A stretch of DNA of 64,000 bases, taken from assembly GCF_013185185.1 (NCBI RefSeq), contig NZ_JAAZWE010000007.1:186001-250000 (forward strand), in the 5' to 3' direction. The stretch is from Saccharibacillus endophyticus (GTDB taxonomy: Bacteria; Bacillota; Bacilli; Paenibacillales; Paenibacillaceae). The notes beneath the pieces were generated by a model that saw only the letters and a list, made by a program, of their open reading frames with translations, was not told the DNA's origin and made no database searches. Numbering within the stretch: position 1 is the stretch's first letter; every line of letters begins with the position of its first letter. This document shows positions 43,736 through 52,134 of this stretch, piece by piece. The position numbers and the translations under genes are program-made.

Positions 43736-44957
43736 ATGAGCCAGGACGTCAGAATCGGCGCTTTGCCGGATTATGCCGATACGAAAACGTTAGAGGAGTG
43801 CCGGCTGCTGCTTGAAGGCTTTCCGGTTTTGAAAAAAGTCTCGGAGCGCCAGTGGCTCTACGAGTCGGACGGCCGCTGGATGAGTATCGACCTGTCGCAT
43901 ATCGATGCGGAAGGAGACGCGGACGGAGAAGCGGGCTGCAACGTGCTGGAGACGCATGTGCCGTGGAACGATCTGCGAGGACGCGGGGCGATGTGGGCGT
44001 ATACGCAGCTTCGGCTTCGTCTTGCGGCCGTGTTCGGATGGAGGGCAATGGATCTGCAAAGCGGCGATATCTACAGCCCGCTGCCTCCCGAGAATGCTGC
44101 GCCGCTTTATAAGCTATCCGATACGGCGGCCAAAGGGACGGTGCCGGTTCATCTGATTGCTTGGAACGAGGGAATTTCGGCGGTGCGTTACCGGAAAAAA
44201 GAACGGCTGGTCGCCAAGTCCGAACCTCGGGCTTCTTACTCGGCGCTGATTGCGTTGGACGATGATCGGCTGCTGCACGGTTACAAAGGAGGTTCCTGTA
44301 TCTCCAGCGTTCCCGGCATCCAGCTTCGCAGCGGCGATGCGCTGGACTGTACGGGCGAACAAACCGGCGGCGCACCACCTGATCGAAGTCGACTATCGGG
44401 CGCGAAGCTGGCGCCCAGTCATCTCGCAGGAGGAATTCGCGGACGCGTTCGGATCGTACGAAGGCTCGGCGATCGACGAATTGGAAGTTTCGCCCGACGG
44501 ACGAAAGCTGTACGGATCGGACGGTTATTTCACGGCGGCCTGCTTCGATCGCGCGGAAGAAAAGTTCGTTTGGAAAAGAAACCTGCACGACAGCATGCGC
44601 GTCTACGCGCTCGCGCTCAGTCCGTGCGGCCGTTACCTGGCCGTCGGGGGACTGGCCGACGACCTGCACGACCCGGAATCGTTCGCGCTGCTGCATGCGC
44701 ATACCGGCGAGTTCGTGTACCGCCTGCCCGTCTGCGGGACGTTTCGCAGCGCCGTCTACACCGCTGCTTGGCACCCGGAAGGCAATTATCTGCTTTTGGG
44801 CCTGGCCAACGGCACGATCGTCGAACTGTCTTTGGACGGCGAAGCCCGTTATTTCCAAGGACTCAAAGGCGGCATCCGGGCTTTGTGTTTTCAAGGCGAC
44901 CGCCTTTTTGCGACCGGTGCCGAAAAGGCCGTCCGTGCTTGGAGCAGTTTGGAATAG
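43736..44957 (+). pseudogene. WD40-like repeat protein interrupted by a frameshift
   Basis: The frame starts at 43736 (MSQDVRIGALPDYADTKTLEECRLLLEG...) and reads well to about 44350 (GIQLRSGDALDCTGEQ). It then loses sense, while the matching continuation appears one base over (NKPAAHHLIEVDYRARSWRPVISQEEFADAFGSYEGSAIDELEVSPDGRKLYGSDG...) and ends cleanly at 44957. The C-terminal part has WD/propeller blades (VSPDGRKLYGSDG, LSPCGRYLAVGG, WHPEGNYLLLGLANG). One extra base near 44350-44370 explains it. Both halves keep coding character, so it is a recent mutation or a sequencing error. Confidence 0.75.
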
Positions 44958-44984
44958 GGTGGACGTCATCTGGAAAATCGACAA

Positions 44985-45012
44985 AAAGGCGAACCGGAGG
45001 GTTCGCCTTTTT
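44985..45012. terminator. Bidirectional terminator, left copy
   Basis: AAAAGGCGAACC/GGTTCGCCTTTT stem with A- and T-runs. A near-identical hairpin lies at 45209-45231, beyond repeat copy 4. Confidence 0.9.
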
Positions 45013-45203
45013 GTCGAGAAAGTGGCTTCGACGCGGGGAGCGAGAAGACTGCGAGAGAAATTCGTTTCGGTCGCGTGTTGAAATCGGGAAAAAAGATTGA
45101 ATTTTAGTGGTATTTTCCCGATTTCAAAGGCGATCACTATCGTTCCTACACTGAATTTCTCTCTCCGTCTTCTCGCTTCCAGTTACGTCGAATTTTCTCG
45201 ACA
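45012..45203 (-). repeat. Palindromic intergenic repeat, copy 4 (long type, minus orientation)
   Basis: Outer arms TGTCGAGAA/TTCTCGACA, GCGAGAAGAC/GTCTTCTCGC, GAGAGAAATTC/GAATTTCTCTC, and the apical stem TCGGGAAAA/TTTTCCCGA around an A/T-rich loop. Read on the minus strand it lines up with copies 3 and 6. Confidence 0.88.
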
Positions 45204-45208
45204 CGTTG

Positions 45209-45231
45209 GGCGAACCCGAGGGTTCGCCTTT
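45209..45231. terminator. Terminator hairpin, right copy
   Basis: GGCGAACCC/GGGTTCGCC stem, followed by TTTAA only. It matches 44988-45010 over 23 bases with one difference. Confidence 0.7.
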
Positions 45232-45260
45232 AATCTGTGAATAATGCCCGATTCGATAGG

Positions 45261-45292
45261 AAGCCGAGAAGATGGAGAAATTCAGTGAAATC
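45261..45292 (+). repeat. Truncated palindromic repeat (left arm only)
   Basis: GCCGAGAAGATGGAGAAATTCAGTGAA matches the left arm of the long-type repeat (split here: GCCGAGAAGATGG, then AGAAATTCAGTGAA), then homology stops. It lies 30 bases from the end of the histidine kinase gene. Confidence 0.7.
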
Positions 45293-45321
45293 CAGACTTT
45301 CGAAGAAACCCTGCGGTCGTC

Positions 45322-46767
45322 TTATTTGTCCGACGAAGCCAGATGCGTCGCAACTTCCGATCCCGACATGAATTCTTCGACCGCGAGCGGCAGCGTCACG
45401 GTCACCGTCGTACCGATGCCGTACTCGCTCTCGATCTTGATCCGTCCTCCGTGCAGGCGGACGATTTCCTTGCTGATCGCGAGCCCCAAGCCGCTGCCGG
45501 ACATTTTGGAGCTGCCTTTGTAGAAGCGGCGGCCGATGCGTTCGAGGTCTTCGGCCGGAATTCCTTCGCCGTCATCCTGCACGGAGACATGGACCTGCAA
45601 ATCCTCGCAGGATGCGGTCATGCGGATTTCGCCGTTGAGATCGGAGAACTTGATCGCGTTATCCAGCACATTGACGAAGACCTGCTTCAGCCGATTGAGA
45701 TCGGCGTGCATCGGCAGCGGTTCGTCGGGAAGGTAGGTGCTCAGCGTGACGCCCCGCTTGTTGCCCGCCCAACTGTACTGAAGGTCCAACTGCTGAAGCA
45801 GCAGGTTCAGGTCTACCGGCACGGAGCGCATTTTGATTTCTCCGGCTTGATACTTAGAAAAATCCAGCAGGTCTTCGACGAGGCCGATCAGCCGATCCGT
45901 CTCGTTCGTAATGACGCTTAGCCCTTTCAGGGTCGTCTCGTCGTCATCCAATCCGCCGACGACCAACGTCTCGCCCCAGCCTTTGATCGAGGTGAGCGGC
46001 GTGCGCAGTTCATGGGAAACGGTCGAGATAAAGTCGTTTTTCATCTTCTCGCTTTTGGATAACTCTTCGTTCATATGGTTCAGCGAATCGGCCAGCGTGC
46101 CGACTTCGTCGTCGTTCTGGCGCACGGCTCTCGCGGTAAAGTCTCCGGTCGCCATTTTTCGGGAAATGACGGTAAGTTCCTTGATCGGCCCGACGATCTG
46201 GCGGGCGATGATCAGACTGAGGCCGAAGCCGAGCAGCAGCACGGCGGCGCCGATCCCGATCGCCCATACGACCAGCTTGGCGACTTCGTCGTATAAAGGT
46301 TCCGTCGAAACGGAGAAGCGCAATGTGCCGATCACTTCGCCGTAGCTGACGAGCGGACTGGATACGGCCATGATGCGCTGTTTGAACGCATTGGAGTAAC
46401 CCGAGTAACTGCCGACTCCGCCTTGTTGGGCGATACGCACATCCGCGGTCCGGATACGTTTGGACGAGGAGAAGCCGTAGGAATCGACGACGGTGCGTCC
46501 TTGCAGATCCAGTACCTCGACGCGGCTGCTTTCGCTCGGAACCAGGTTTTCCAGAATGTAACGGGCCCTCTCGGGCAGCGTGTAGCCTTCCATGAACTGA
46601 TTGGACAACGTTGCCGCCGTGACGGCTCGGGACTGAACGATCTGTCTGGCGCTGTCGAAGTAATAGGTCGACACGGCTGCGGCAAAGATCACTTCGAGCA
46701 GCACTACAATCGTCAGAAGCAGCAGGCCGATCTGAAGCAGAAGCCGTCCCCTAATGCTTTTCAACAT
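45322..46767 (-). CDS. Sensor histidine kinase (HAMP, HisKA, HATPase_c)
   Basis: A 481-residue membrane kinase. TM1 is at about residues 8-32, an extracytoplasmic sensor of about 130 residues follows (with VEVLDLQGRTVVDSYG, PAS/Cache-like), then TM2 (about 165-190, VVWAIGIGAAVLLLGFGLSLII) and HAMP (IVGPIKELTVISRKMATGDFTARA). The phospho-acceptor is in FISTVSHELRTPLTSIKGWGETL, and the ATP domain has NVLDNAIKFSD, DDGEGIP and GSGLGLAISKEIV. The ATG at 46767 follows AGGAGG and lies inside the last codons of the upstream lipoprotein gene. No response regulator is adjacent, which is unusual. Confidence 0.93.
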   Translation of the reverse strand: MLKSIRGRLLLQIGLLLLTIVVLLEVIFAAAVSTYYFDSARQIVQSRAVTAATLSNQFMEGYTLPERARYILENLVPSESSRVEVLDLQGRTVVDSYGFSSSKRIRTADVRIAQQGGVGSYSGYSNAFKQRIMAVSSPLVSYGEVIGTLRFSVSTEPLYDEVAKLVVWAIGIGAAVLLLGFGLSLIIARQIVGPIKELTVISRKMATGDFTARAVRQNDDEVGTLADSLNHMNEELSKSEKMKNDFISTVSHELRTPLTSIKGWGETLVVGGLDDDETTLKGLSVITNETDRLIGLVEDLLDFSKYQAGEIKMRSVPVDLNLLLQQLDLQYSWAGNKRGVTLSTYLPDEPLPMHADLNRLKQVFVNVLDNAIKFSDLNGEIRMTASCEDLQVHVSVQDDGEGIPAEDLERIGRRFYKGSSKMSGSGLGLAISKEIVRLHGGRIKIESEYGIGTTVTVTLPLAVEEFMSGSEVATHLASSDK

Positions 46768-48244
46768 CGCCGCTCGCCTCCTCTTCGTCATCCGCGCTGA
46801 TCCCCGCCAACTGATGGACTTCGGCAATCGTGAGACGGAGCGCTTCATAATCGAGCGCGGCCTTTCCGGTCAAATCTCCGTTACCGTCCGGAAGCAAAGC
46901 AACCGTAACCAGGGAGGAGTTGCCCGGGATCACCGAGCCGGTGCTGCCGAGCACGACATATTCGCTTTGCCGACTTTCCAATACGGGTTTTAATGCGTTC
47001 CACGCCTCGCTCGTCATTTGGCGCAGAGTCAGCAGGGGCAGAGCAACGGTATTGCCGGTGTCGGTTTTCGCGGAATAGGTAAAGCGTACTTCGCCGGCGG
47101 CGTTTTCGCTGCCGGTCGGAAGCTCGATCCGGTATTCGCCCAGCCAGCGGTTCGGAATGCGCAGGTCGTAGCCCCACTGCCAAAACCGGTCTTCGACGAA
47201 TTCCATCGTTCGATTTCCGTCCCAGCGGTAATACGAGTCGCTCCAGAGCTGCGGCGTGCCGGAAGGGCTTTCGACGCTCGGCAGCGGAGTCGGCAGCGCC
47301 GTTTCCAAAATACCGTCACCGTCGACATCCCGATTTTTCGCCGGATAATCGATCCACCACTTGTTTTCCGTCGAGGAGAGATCGGAATTACGGTCGGGAG
47401 CTTCCAGTTTCAAGTCTTGTCTGGACACGCGTTCGTCGTAAGATTTTTGCGAAAGGGACAGGATATTCACCAGATCATTATTTTCCCAGGCAAGCAGCAC
47501 GGCGTAACCGGAGCGGGTCGTGCTCATGATTTGGGCGAACAAGCCGTCGATATTCGTCGCTGCCCGTTCGATCTGCATGTTGGTCACGGATCCGTCGGTT
47601 CGACTCTCGGCCAGCAGGGACAGTTTTCCGTTTTTTTCGCCGATCAGCCGAATCTGCGAATGCGTATCTTCGGCATCGACGGCAGGCGGGACGACCGCAA
47701 TCTGTTCCATGCCGCTGCCGATCAAGTCGCCTACCGCGATCTGGTCGTACGACTCGTGGAAGATTTCTTCGGCTTGGCCGCCGGAGAAGGAGTAGACAAA
47801 CAGCTCTCGGGGCAATCCCGAGCCGCCGCTGTCGTAACCGAGCAGCAGTTCGGACGACGCGCGGTCCGTCAGCGGCTTGATTCCGAGGTAATCGAGATTC
47901 ATCCCGCTGCCCGTAATTTGATCGGCCTTTTGCCAGGCGCCGCCGCGCTGGGTCAAGATCATGACATTGACCTCGTAATCGGTATCGGGCTTTTTATAGG
48001 AAACGATCAGTTCTTCGTCACCGTCGCCGTCCAGGTCGGCCAGGCGAATCGCGCTTCCCTGGTCCGATTGGTCAGGCGTGGTGAGCTGGTAGCCTGCGGG
48101 CAGGAAAGGCTGCACCGCTCGGTACAAAGCTTGTTCTTCGTTCGCGAGGTTGGGAGCGTGCAGCAGATCGCCCGGCGAAGCGATCCGTCCGCATCCGCCG
48201 ACGATGAGCAGAGATAACAGGCCGGCGATTTTAAGTGCTTTCAT
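46751..48244 (-). CDS. Lipoprotein with VCBS/FG-GAP-like repeats, coupled to the histidine kinase
   Basis: A 497-residue lipoprotein. Signal peptide with lipobox LIVGGC near residue 18; then propeller-like segments with calcium-type loops (LADLDGDGDEELIVSY, NRDVDGDGILETALPTP) and a repeated pattern of 60-70 residues. Its last codons overlap the kinase start by 17 bases, so translation is coupled. A surface protein encoded this tightly with a sensor kinase, in place of a response regulator, suggests it takes part in signal sensing (inference). ATG at 48244 follows AAGGAG. Confidence 0.85.
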   Translation of the reverse strand: MKALKIAGLLSLLIVGGCGRIASPGDLLHAPNLANEEQALYRAVQPFLPAGYQLTTPDQSDQGSAIRLADLDGDGDEELIVSYKKPDTDYEVNVMILTQRGGAWQKADQITGSGMNLDYLGIKPLTDRASSELLLGYDSGGSGLPRELFVYSFSGGQAEEIFHESYDQIAVGDLIGSGMEQIAVVPPAVDAEDTHSQIRLIGEKNGKLSLLAESRTDGSVTNMQIERAATNIDGLFAQIMSTTRSGYAVLLAWENNDLVNILSLSQKSYDERVSRQDLKLEAPDRNSDLSSTENKWWIDYPAKNRDVDGDGILETALPTPLPSVESPSGTPQLWSDSYYRWDGNRTMEFVEDRFWQWGYDLRIPNRWLGEYRIELPTGSENAAGEVRFTYSAKTDTGNTVALPLLTLRQMTSEAWNALKPVLESRQSEYVVLGSTGSVIPGNSSLVTVALLPDGNGDLTGKAALDYEALRLTIAEVHQLAGISADDEEEASGDVEKH

Positions 48245-48330
48245 GAGCGGGTTCTCCTTAACAGAATGAGCTTTAATCAGAAGATTGCGTTCGCCCCAAA
48301 CACACACGCTTTACATGCATTTCGGGTGAC

Positions 48331-48361
48331 CGCAACCTTGCGTTCAGCGTTGAAAAGGTAC
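48331..48361. repeat. Short conserved motif, copy A
   Basis: GCAACCTTGCGTTCAGCG followed by TTGAAAAGGTACT. A close relative lies at 50386-50416. Partly palindromic (ACCTT...AAGGT). Confidence 0.45.
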
Positions 48362-48547
48362 TATTCTTATATATCGGCTTCGGCGCCGGAAATGCGACAA
48401 ACAAACGGTTCAGCGGTTCATTTTCGCAGTTAAACGCACGCAGGTCAAGAAGAAAATTTCGACCGATTTCAAACTATGAAAAACAACCTCGACCCTCTAA
48501 AAAATAAGAGCGCTTTCAATTCGATTTGATTCGTAAAACAAACCAAA

Positions 48548-48613
48548 AACGCCTGCCCTCAGTAGCTTGACCAAACTTTACATTGAACTTGGTCAAGCTA
48601 CTAGGCAGACGTT
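48548..48613. repeat. Long imperfect hairpin
   Basis: A perfect 13-bp core (GTAGCTTGACCAA/TTGGTCAAGCTAC) within outer arms AACGCCTGCC/GGCAGACGTT. No T-run follows on either strand, so it is not a normal terminator. The rest of 48245-48859 holds the promoter region of the lipoprotein-kinase operon and repeat copy 5, but no gene. Confidence 0.75.
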
Positions 48614-48712
48614 GAACGATGAGAAACCTCAGCATTTTTACTCCTTATAAGGAAGCCGCTACCGAGCTGTGCCATCAACACAGCTTCTGCTCTTCTTATC
48701 CCTACTCCAACG

Positions 48713-48819
48713 AAGCAGCAGCGGAGGGAGAAGTTCAGCGAGAGACGCCTTTGAGCTGTAAAGCCGGAGGCTTTACAAGCGAGACAGCGTCTCGAACGAA
48801 TTTCTCCCGCAGCGCTCTC
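48713..48819 (+). repeat. Palindromic intergenic repeat, copy 5 (short type, plus orientation)
   Basis: GCGGAGGGAGAA/TTCTCCCGC arms, GAGACGC/GCGTCTC pairing where other copies have AAGACGC/GCGTCTT, and an apical stem GTAAAGCC/GGCTTTAC with a three-base loop. It lies in the leader region of the gene at 48860. Confidence 0.85.
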
Positions 48820-48859
48820 CAATGCTATCATAACAACAACCAGAAAGGAGTGTTCCCCC

Positions 48860-49810
48860 ATGTACCACGACACGACCGCAATGCTGCAACTCGTCCAAAA
48901 CGCCTACATAGGCAACCCTGAAGCCCTCCAAAAACTAGCCGAAATCCCGGCGCTGCATGCTTCCTCGTCCGACGGCGCCGAAGTGGTCCTGATTCAGCCC
49001 AAACATTCTTTGCGCCGAACGGACGGCCGAATCCGCGTGCTGAACAAAGAAACGGAGCCCGGAGCCGAATCCTTGCTGTGCGCCGATCTTTGCCGCTGCT
49101 TTCCTTCGGACGGATCATCTTGGACGCATATCCCGATCCCGCCGTCTTTTGTTCCGAAGCAACTCCGCTATGAGGAAAACGAAGAGGGCGGAGACGGACG
49201 CTTCGTGTTCGAATCGGAAGAAGGGCGCATCGTAAAAGCGACGCAGCGCCAGATGGGCATGGCTTTTCGCGAGTTGGACATTTTGATGACCGGAGCGACG
49301 GAAGAGGAGATCGAGCAAGCTTTTTACGCGATGGAGCAGACGGTCGTTCCGCCGCCTCCCGTCAAGCGAACCGCTGCCGACAACCCGCCGATCCCTTGGA
49401 ACGGCGGTACGTTAACATTCGAACCCGAGTATCAATGGTTCGGCGGAGAAACAAAGCTCGGAGATCGCGCGGTTGCGCTCAACCTGGAGTCGGCCGAAAG
49501 GGAGCGGGCGCTCGAACTTGTTCCCGTTTTGCAAAAAGCGACGGGAAATCTATCCTCGTTGGATCTGGAAGCCCGTCGTTATGCGGCCCAACAGCTGCTG
49601 GAGCTCAAAAACGACTCTTGGCTGGACGAGGACGAAGAAGAATTGACGGAAGACGATTTTGCCGGACGGATGACGCTCGAATCGCTGACGCTGGATGAAG
49701 ACGAAGAAACGACGTTATGGTACGAAGACGGCGATTTGTTCTGGGGACATTCGATCTGCGTTCGCCGAAGCGCGGACGGGGAATGGCTGTCGGCGGAAAT
49801 GATGGGGTAA
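48860..49810 (+). CDS. DUF2262-type protein of unknown function
   Basis: A 316-residue soluble acidic protein. The last ~100 residues match the DUF2262 pattern: AAQQLLELKNDSWLDEDEE, an F-x-x-x-(M/L)-x-(L)-E-S-L stretch, then LWYEDGDLFWGHSICVRRSADGEW. The N-terminal ~150 residues are not recognised. DUF2262 proteins often occur next to immunity-type proteins in Firmicutes, but no toxin is nearby. The start follows AAAGGAG. Probably monocistronic. Confidence 0.72.
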   Translation: MYHDTTAMLQLVQNAYIGNPEALQKLAEIPALHASSSDGAEVVLIQPKHSLRRTDGRIRVLNKETEPGAESLLCADLCRCFPSDGSSWTHIPIPPSFVPKQLRYEENEEGGDGRFVFESEEGRIVKATQRQMGMAFRELDILMTGATEEEIEQAFYAMEQTVVPPPPVKRTAADNPPIPWNGGTLTFEPEYQWFGGETKLGDRAVALNLESAERERALELVPVLQKATGNLSSLDLEARRYAAQQLLELKNDSWLDEDEEELTEDDFAGRMTLESLTLDEDEETTLWYEDGDLFWGHSICVRRSADGEWLSAEMMG

Positions 49811-49914
49811 ATGGGACCTGCGGTTCGTTTTTTCGTGCGCCAAAACGGTTACAAATAACGTAATAGGCGCGATGATCGGGGAACGGAAAGAGCCGTCGCG
49901 GAGGGGAGACCGAT

Positions 49915-50379
49915 ATGTATAGAAGATTGATGGCAGCTTTGGGAATCATGGCTCTGCTCGGCGGCTGCGGGAATACGACGGAAAACGCATCCGAACCGCA
50001 GGCTCAAACGGCGAAATCCGATACGGCGCAAGCGTCGGAAATGCGGGACTACGAAGGAGAAGGAGACGCTTGGTCGGCGGAATATTCAATGTACGTACCC
50101 GAAGACGGAGGGCGTTTGCGGGCACGCTTGACCGCTTCGTACGAAGGTGCCGGCCCGGCGCCGATCGGCGAGGTCAAATATTCGTACTACGGCGTCGATA
50201 TCGAATCGGGCAGCGGCGGCATGGTCGTGAAAAAAGCGCCGGAAAACGGCGTATATTTGCTTCGCGACCTGGTCACGACGGAATACAGGCCCGACGAGGC
50301 CGGCAGCGTGGAACTTTTGCTGATTTGGAACAACGGCAAGCGCTCGGAGACGATCCGTTTGGAGCCTACTGAAGGTTGA
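49915..50379 (+). CDS. Small lipoprotein of unknown function
   Basis: A 154-residue lipoprotein with signal peptide and lipobox LLGGC near residue 18, a Thr/Ala/Glu linker, then a compact beta-rich domain (VPEDGGRLRARLTASYEGAGPAPIGEVKYSYYG, VELLLIWNNGKRSETIRLEP). The composition and strand pattern look like an Ig-like fold. I do not recognise the family. ATG follows GGAGGGGAG. Confidence 0.75.
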   Translation: MYRRLMAALGIMALLGGCGNTTENASEPQAQTAKSDTAQASEMRDYEGEGDAWSAEYSMYVPEDGGRLRARLTASYEGAGPAPIGEVKYSYYGVDIESGSGGMVVKKAPENGVYLLRDLVTTEYRPDEAGSVELLLIWNNGKRSETIRLEPTEG

Positions 50380-50385
50380 ACGTAA

Positions 50386-50416
50386 CCTTGCTTTATAGCG
50401 TTGACAAGGTACTCGC
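50386..50416. repeat. Short conserved motif, copy B
   Basis: GTAACCTTGCTTTATAGCG followed by TTGACAAGGTACT matches copy A at 48331. Here the ends pair (GTAACCTTG/CAAGGTAC, one bulge). Confidence 0.45.
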
Positions 50417-50470
50417 GGCATTGTCCGGTTACATCGGCGTGCTGCTTTTTTTCGTTTTGCCGCATTGAAT

Positions 50471-50502
50471 TTCAGCTTATTTTCAGACTTGTTCCCTATA
50501 CT
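50471..50502 (+). promoter_or_regulatory. Direct-repeat promoter (TTCAG type), site 4
   Basis: TTCAG (50471), TTCAG (50482) and TATACT (50497), again spaced 6 and 10 bases. It lies 40 bases before the membrane glycosyltransferase gene. Here the -10 is not extended. Confidence 0.75.
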
Positions 50503-50541
50503 GGACGTTGACCGAACGAATTTCCGCGAAGGAGCTGGACC

Positions 50542-52134
50542 ATGCCGCAAGTGTTGAAAAAATCCTTTTACCTGATTCTGACCGTATTCTTCGGCTTGTT
50601 CGTCGGCTCTTCCTTCTTTGTCCGAGCCGAATATAATTATGCCGCTTACGGCGATAATCCGATACTGAATACCCAACAGCCGATCGTGCTCATTTTGCTG
50701 ATGATCGTCTTATTTGCGCTGGCCTTGATCGGGTATCGGCTTTGCCGCAAGCTGAATCGCTACCGGGCCCCGCTCATCGTGCCGATCGTACTCGGCGCAT
50801 CATTGCTGCTGCAACTGGCGTTGATCTTCTTGCTGCCCCGTTTGCCGACCGACGATTCGCAGACGGTGCTGTCGCTCGCGCTCGACATGCTGTACCGGAA
50901 TGATTATTCGACGTTCGACGCGGGCGGGTATTTGCATATGTTTCCGTTCAACTTTTCCACCGTGATTTACTTGAAAACGCTGCTTGCGATCTTTCCGGAT
51001 AATTATGTGACGATCAAGGTCTTCAATATTCTGTTTTCGCTGCTGACGACCTTCATGATCTACCTGATCCATAAGGAATTGGTCGGCCGGGAAAAAGGGA
51101 ACGATTATGTTGTGCTGGTGTTGGCCGCTTTTTACGTGCCGTCGCTGCTCATGCCCAACCTCATCTACAACGACGTTATCGGCACGGCGCTGCTGACCAC
51201 GGCGATTTATTTTGTTATTCGATTCGTAAAAACGAAAATATTCCGCTATATGGTTTTCGCTGCCGCCCTGCTGGCGCTCGGTAACTATTTCCGGGGGATC
51301 GGCACGCTTGTCCTGATTGCCTCGGCCATCTATATTTTGCTCGCGGTTCGAAAAATCGGCATTCGCCGAAGCCTGCTGTCGCTGCTGGTGCTGGGTGCGT
51401 TATTCAACGTGCCGGCCTGGACGCAAAGCGTGTCGCTTCAAGCGATGGGAGCTACCGACGAATCGGCATCTGCCGATTCCGCGCCCGTCTATATGTGGCT
51501 GAACATGGGCATTAATCGGGAACGCTTCGGATTCTGGGACAATATGGAGAGCTATCGGATTTACCAGAATAAGGCGGATTACGATAAAGCCGAGAGCGCC
51601 GAACTGTACAAAGCGTCGATTCGGGAAAAGTTATCCGGGGCGACTCCGGGCGAGCTGATCGGCATGTACTACAAAAAGCTGATTTGGGTCTGGACGGAAG
51701 GAACCTACCAGATCGACCGCTACGGAATCGGGAATGCTTCGCCATCCGGCAGAAACTTCGGCGCTTCGCCGATTTCCGGCAGCTATAGCTACGAGACTTG
51801 GCTGACCAAGCTGTTCGAAGGCGATTCGGCCGCGCGTTCCGGTCTGCTGTGGGTGCTGTACGCGTCCACGATCTCGATGTACGCGTTGGCGGCAGTGCGA
51901 TTGCTGACAGGCATTCGCGCCCGGCGCTATGCGGAGGTGCTGCTTGTGCTCGTGCTGCTCGGATTTATCGCATTTTATTTGCTGTGGGAGATCAAGTCCC
52001 GCTATCTGTATCCGGTCTACCCGCTGCTGCTTATTTTGTCGTATCTGGGCTTCAAGGATACGCTTGCGCTGCTGGCGAACACCGCATTCGGCAGACGTTT
52101 ATCGCTGGATAAGGAGGGAGATAGGAATGGATAA
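50542..52134 (+). CDS. Polytopic membrane glycosyltransferase-like protein (GT39/PMT superfamily type)
   Basis: A 530-residue membrane protein with about 11-12 helices. After TM1-TM3 an acidic loop, LPTDDSQTVLSLALDMLYRNDYSTFDAGGYLHMFPFN, sits where GT-C enzymes keep their catalytic Asp. The C-terminal third has the external loop with YKKLIWVWTEGTYQ and further helices. It resembles the GT39/ArnT-like superfamily that transfers sugars from polyprenyl-phosphate donors outside the membrane. Acceptor unknown; cell wall polymers or surface glycoproteins are candidates. Overlaps the next gene by 8 bases. Confidence 0.78.
   Translation: MPQVLKKSFYLILTVFFGLFVGSSFFVRAEYNYAAYGDNPILNTQQPIVLILLMIVLFALALIGYRLCRKLNRYRAPLIVPIVLGASLLLQLALIFLLPRLPTDDSQTVLSLALDMLYRNDYSTFDAGGYLHMFPFNFSTVIYLKTLLAIFPDNYVTIKVFNILFSLLTTFMIYLIHKELVGREKGNDYVVLVLAAFYVPSLLMPNLIYNDVIGTALLTTAIYFVIRFVKTKIFRYMVFAAALLALGNYFRGIGTLVLIASAIYILLAVRKIGIRRSLLSLLVLGALFNVPAWTQSVSLQAMGATDESASADSAPVYMWLNMGINRERFGFWDNMESYRIYQNKADYDKAESAELYKASIREKLSGATPGELIGMYYKKLIWVWTEGTYQIDRYGIGNASPSGRNFGASPISGSYSYETWLTKLFEGDSAARSGLLWVLYASTISMYALAAVRLLTGIRARRYAEVLLVLVLLGFIAFYLLWEIKSRYLYPVYPLLLILSYLGFKDTLALLANTAFGRRLSLDKEGDRNG

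Noticed and set aside
48548..48613. Intrinsic terminator
   Set aside because: Strong stem but no T-run on either strand, and no gene ends nearby.
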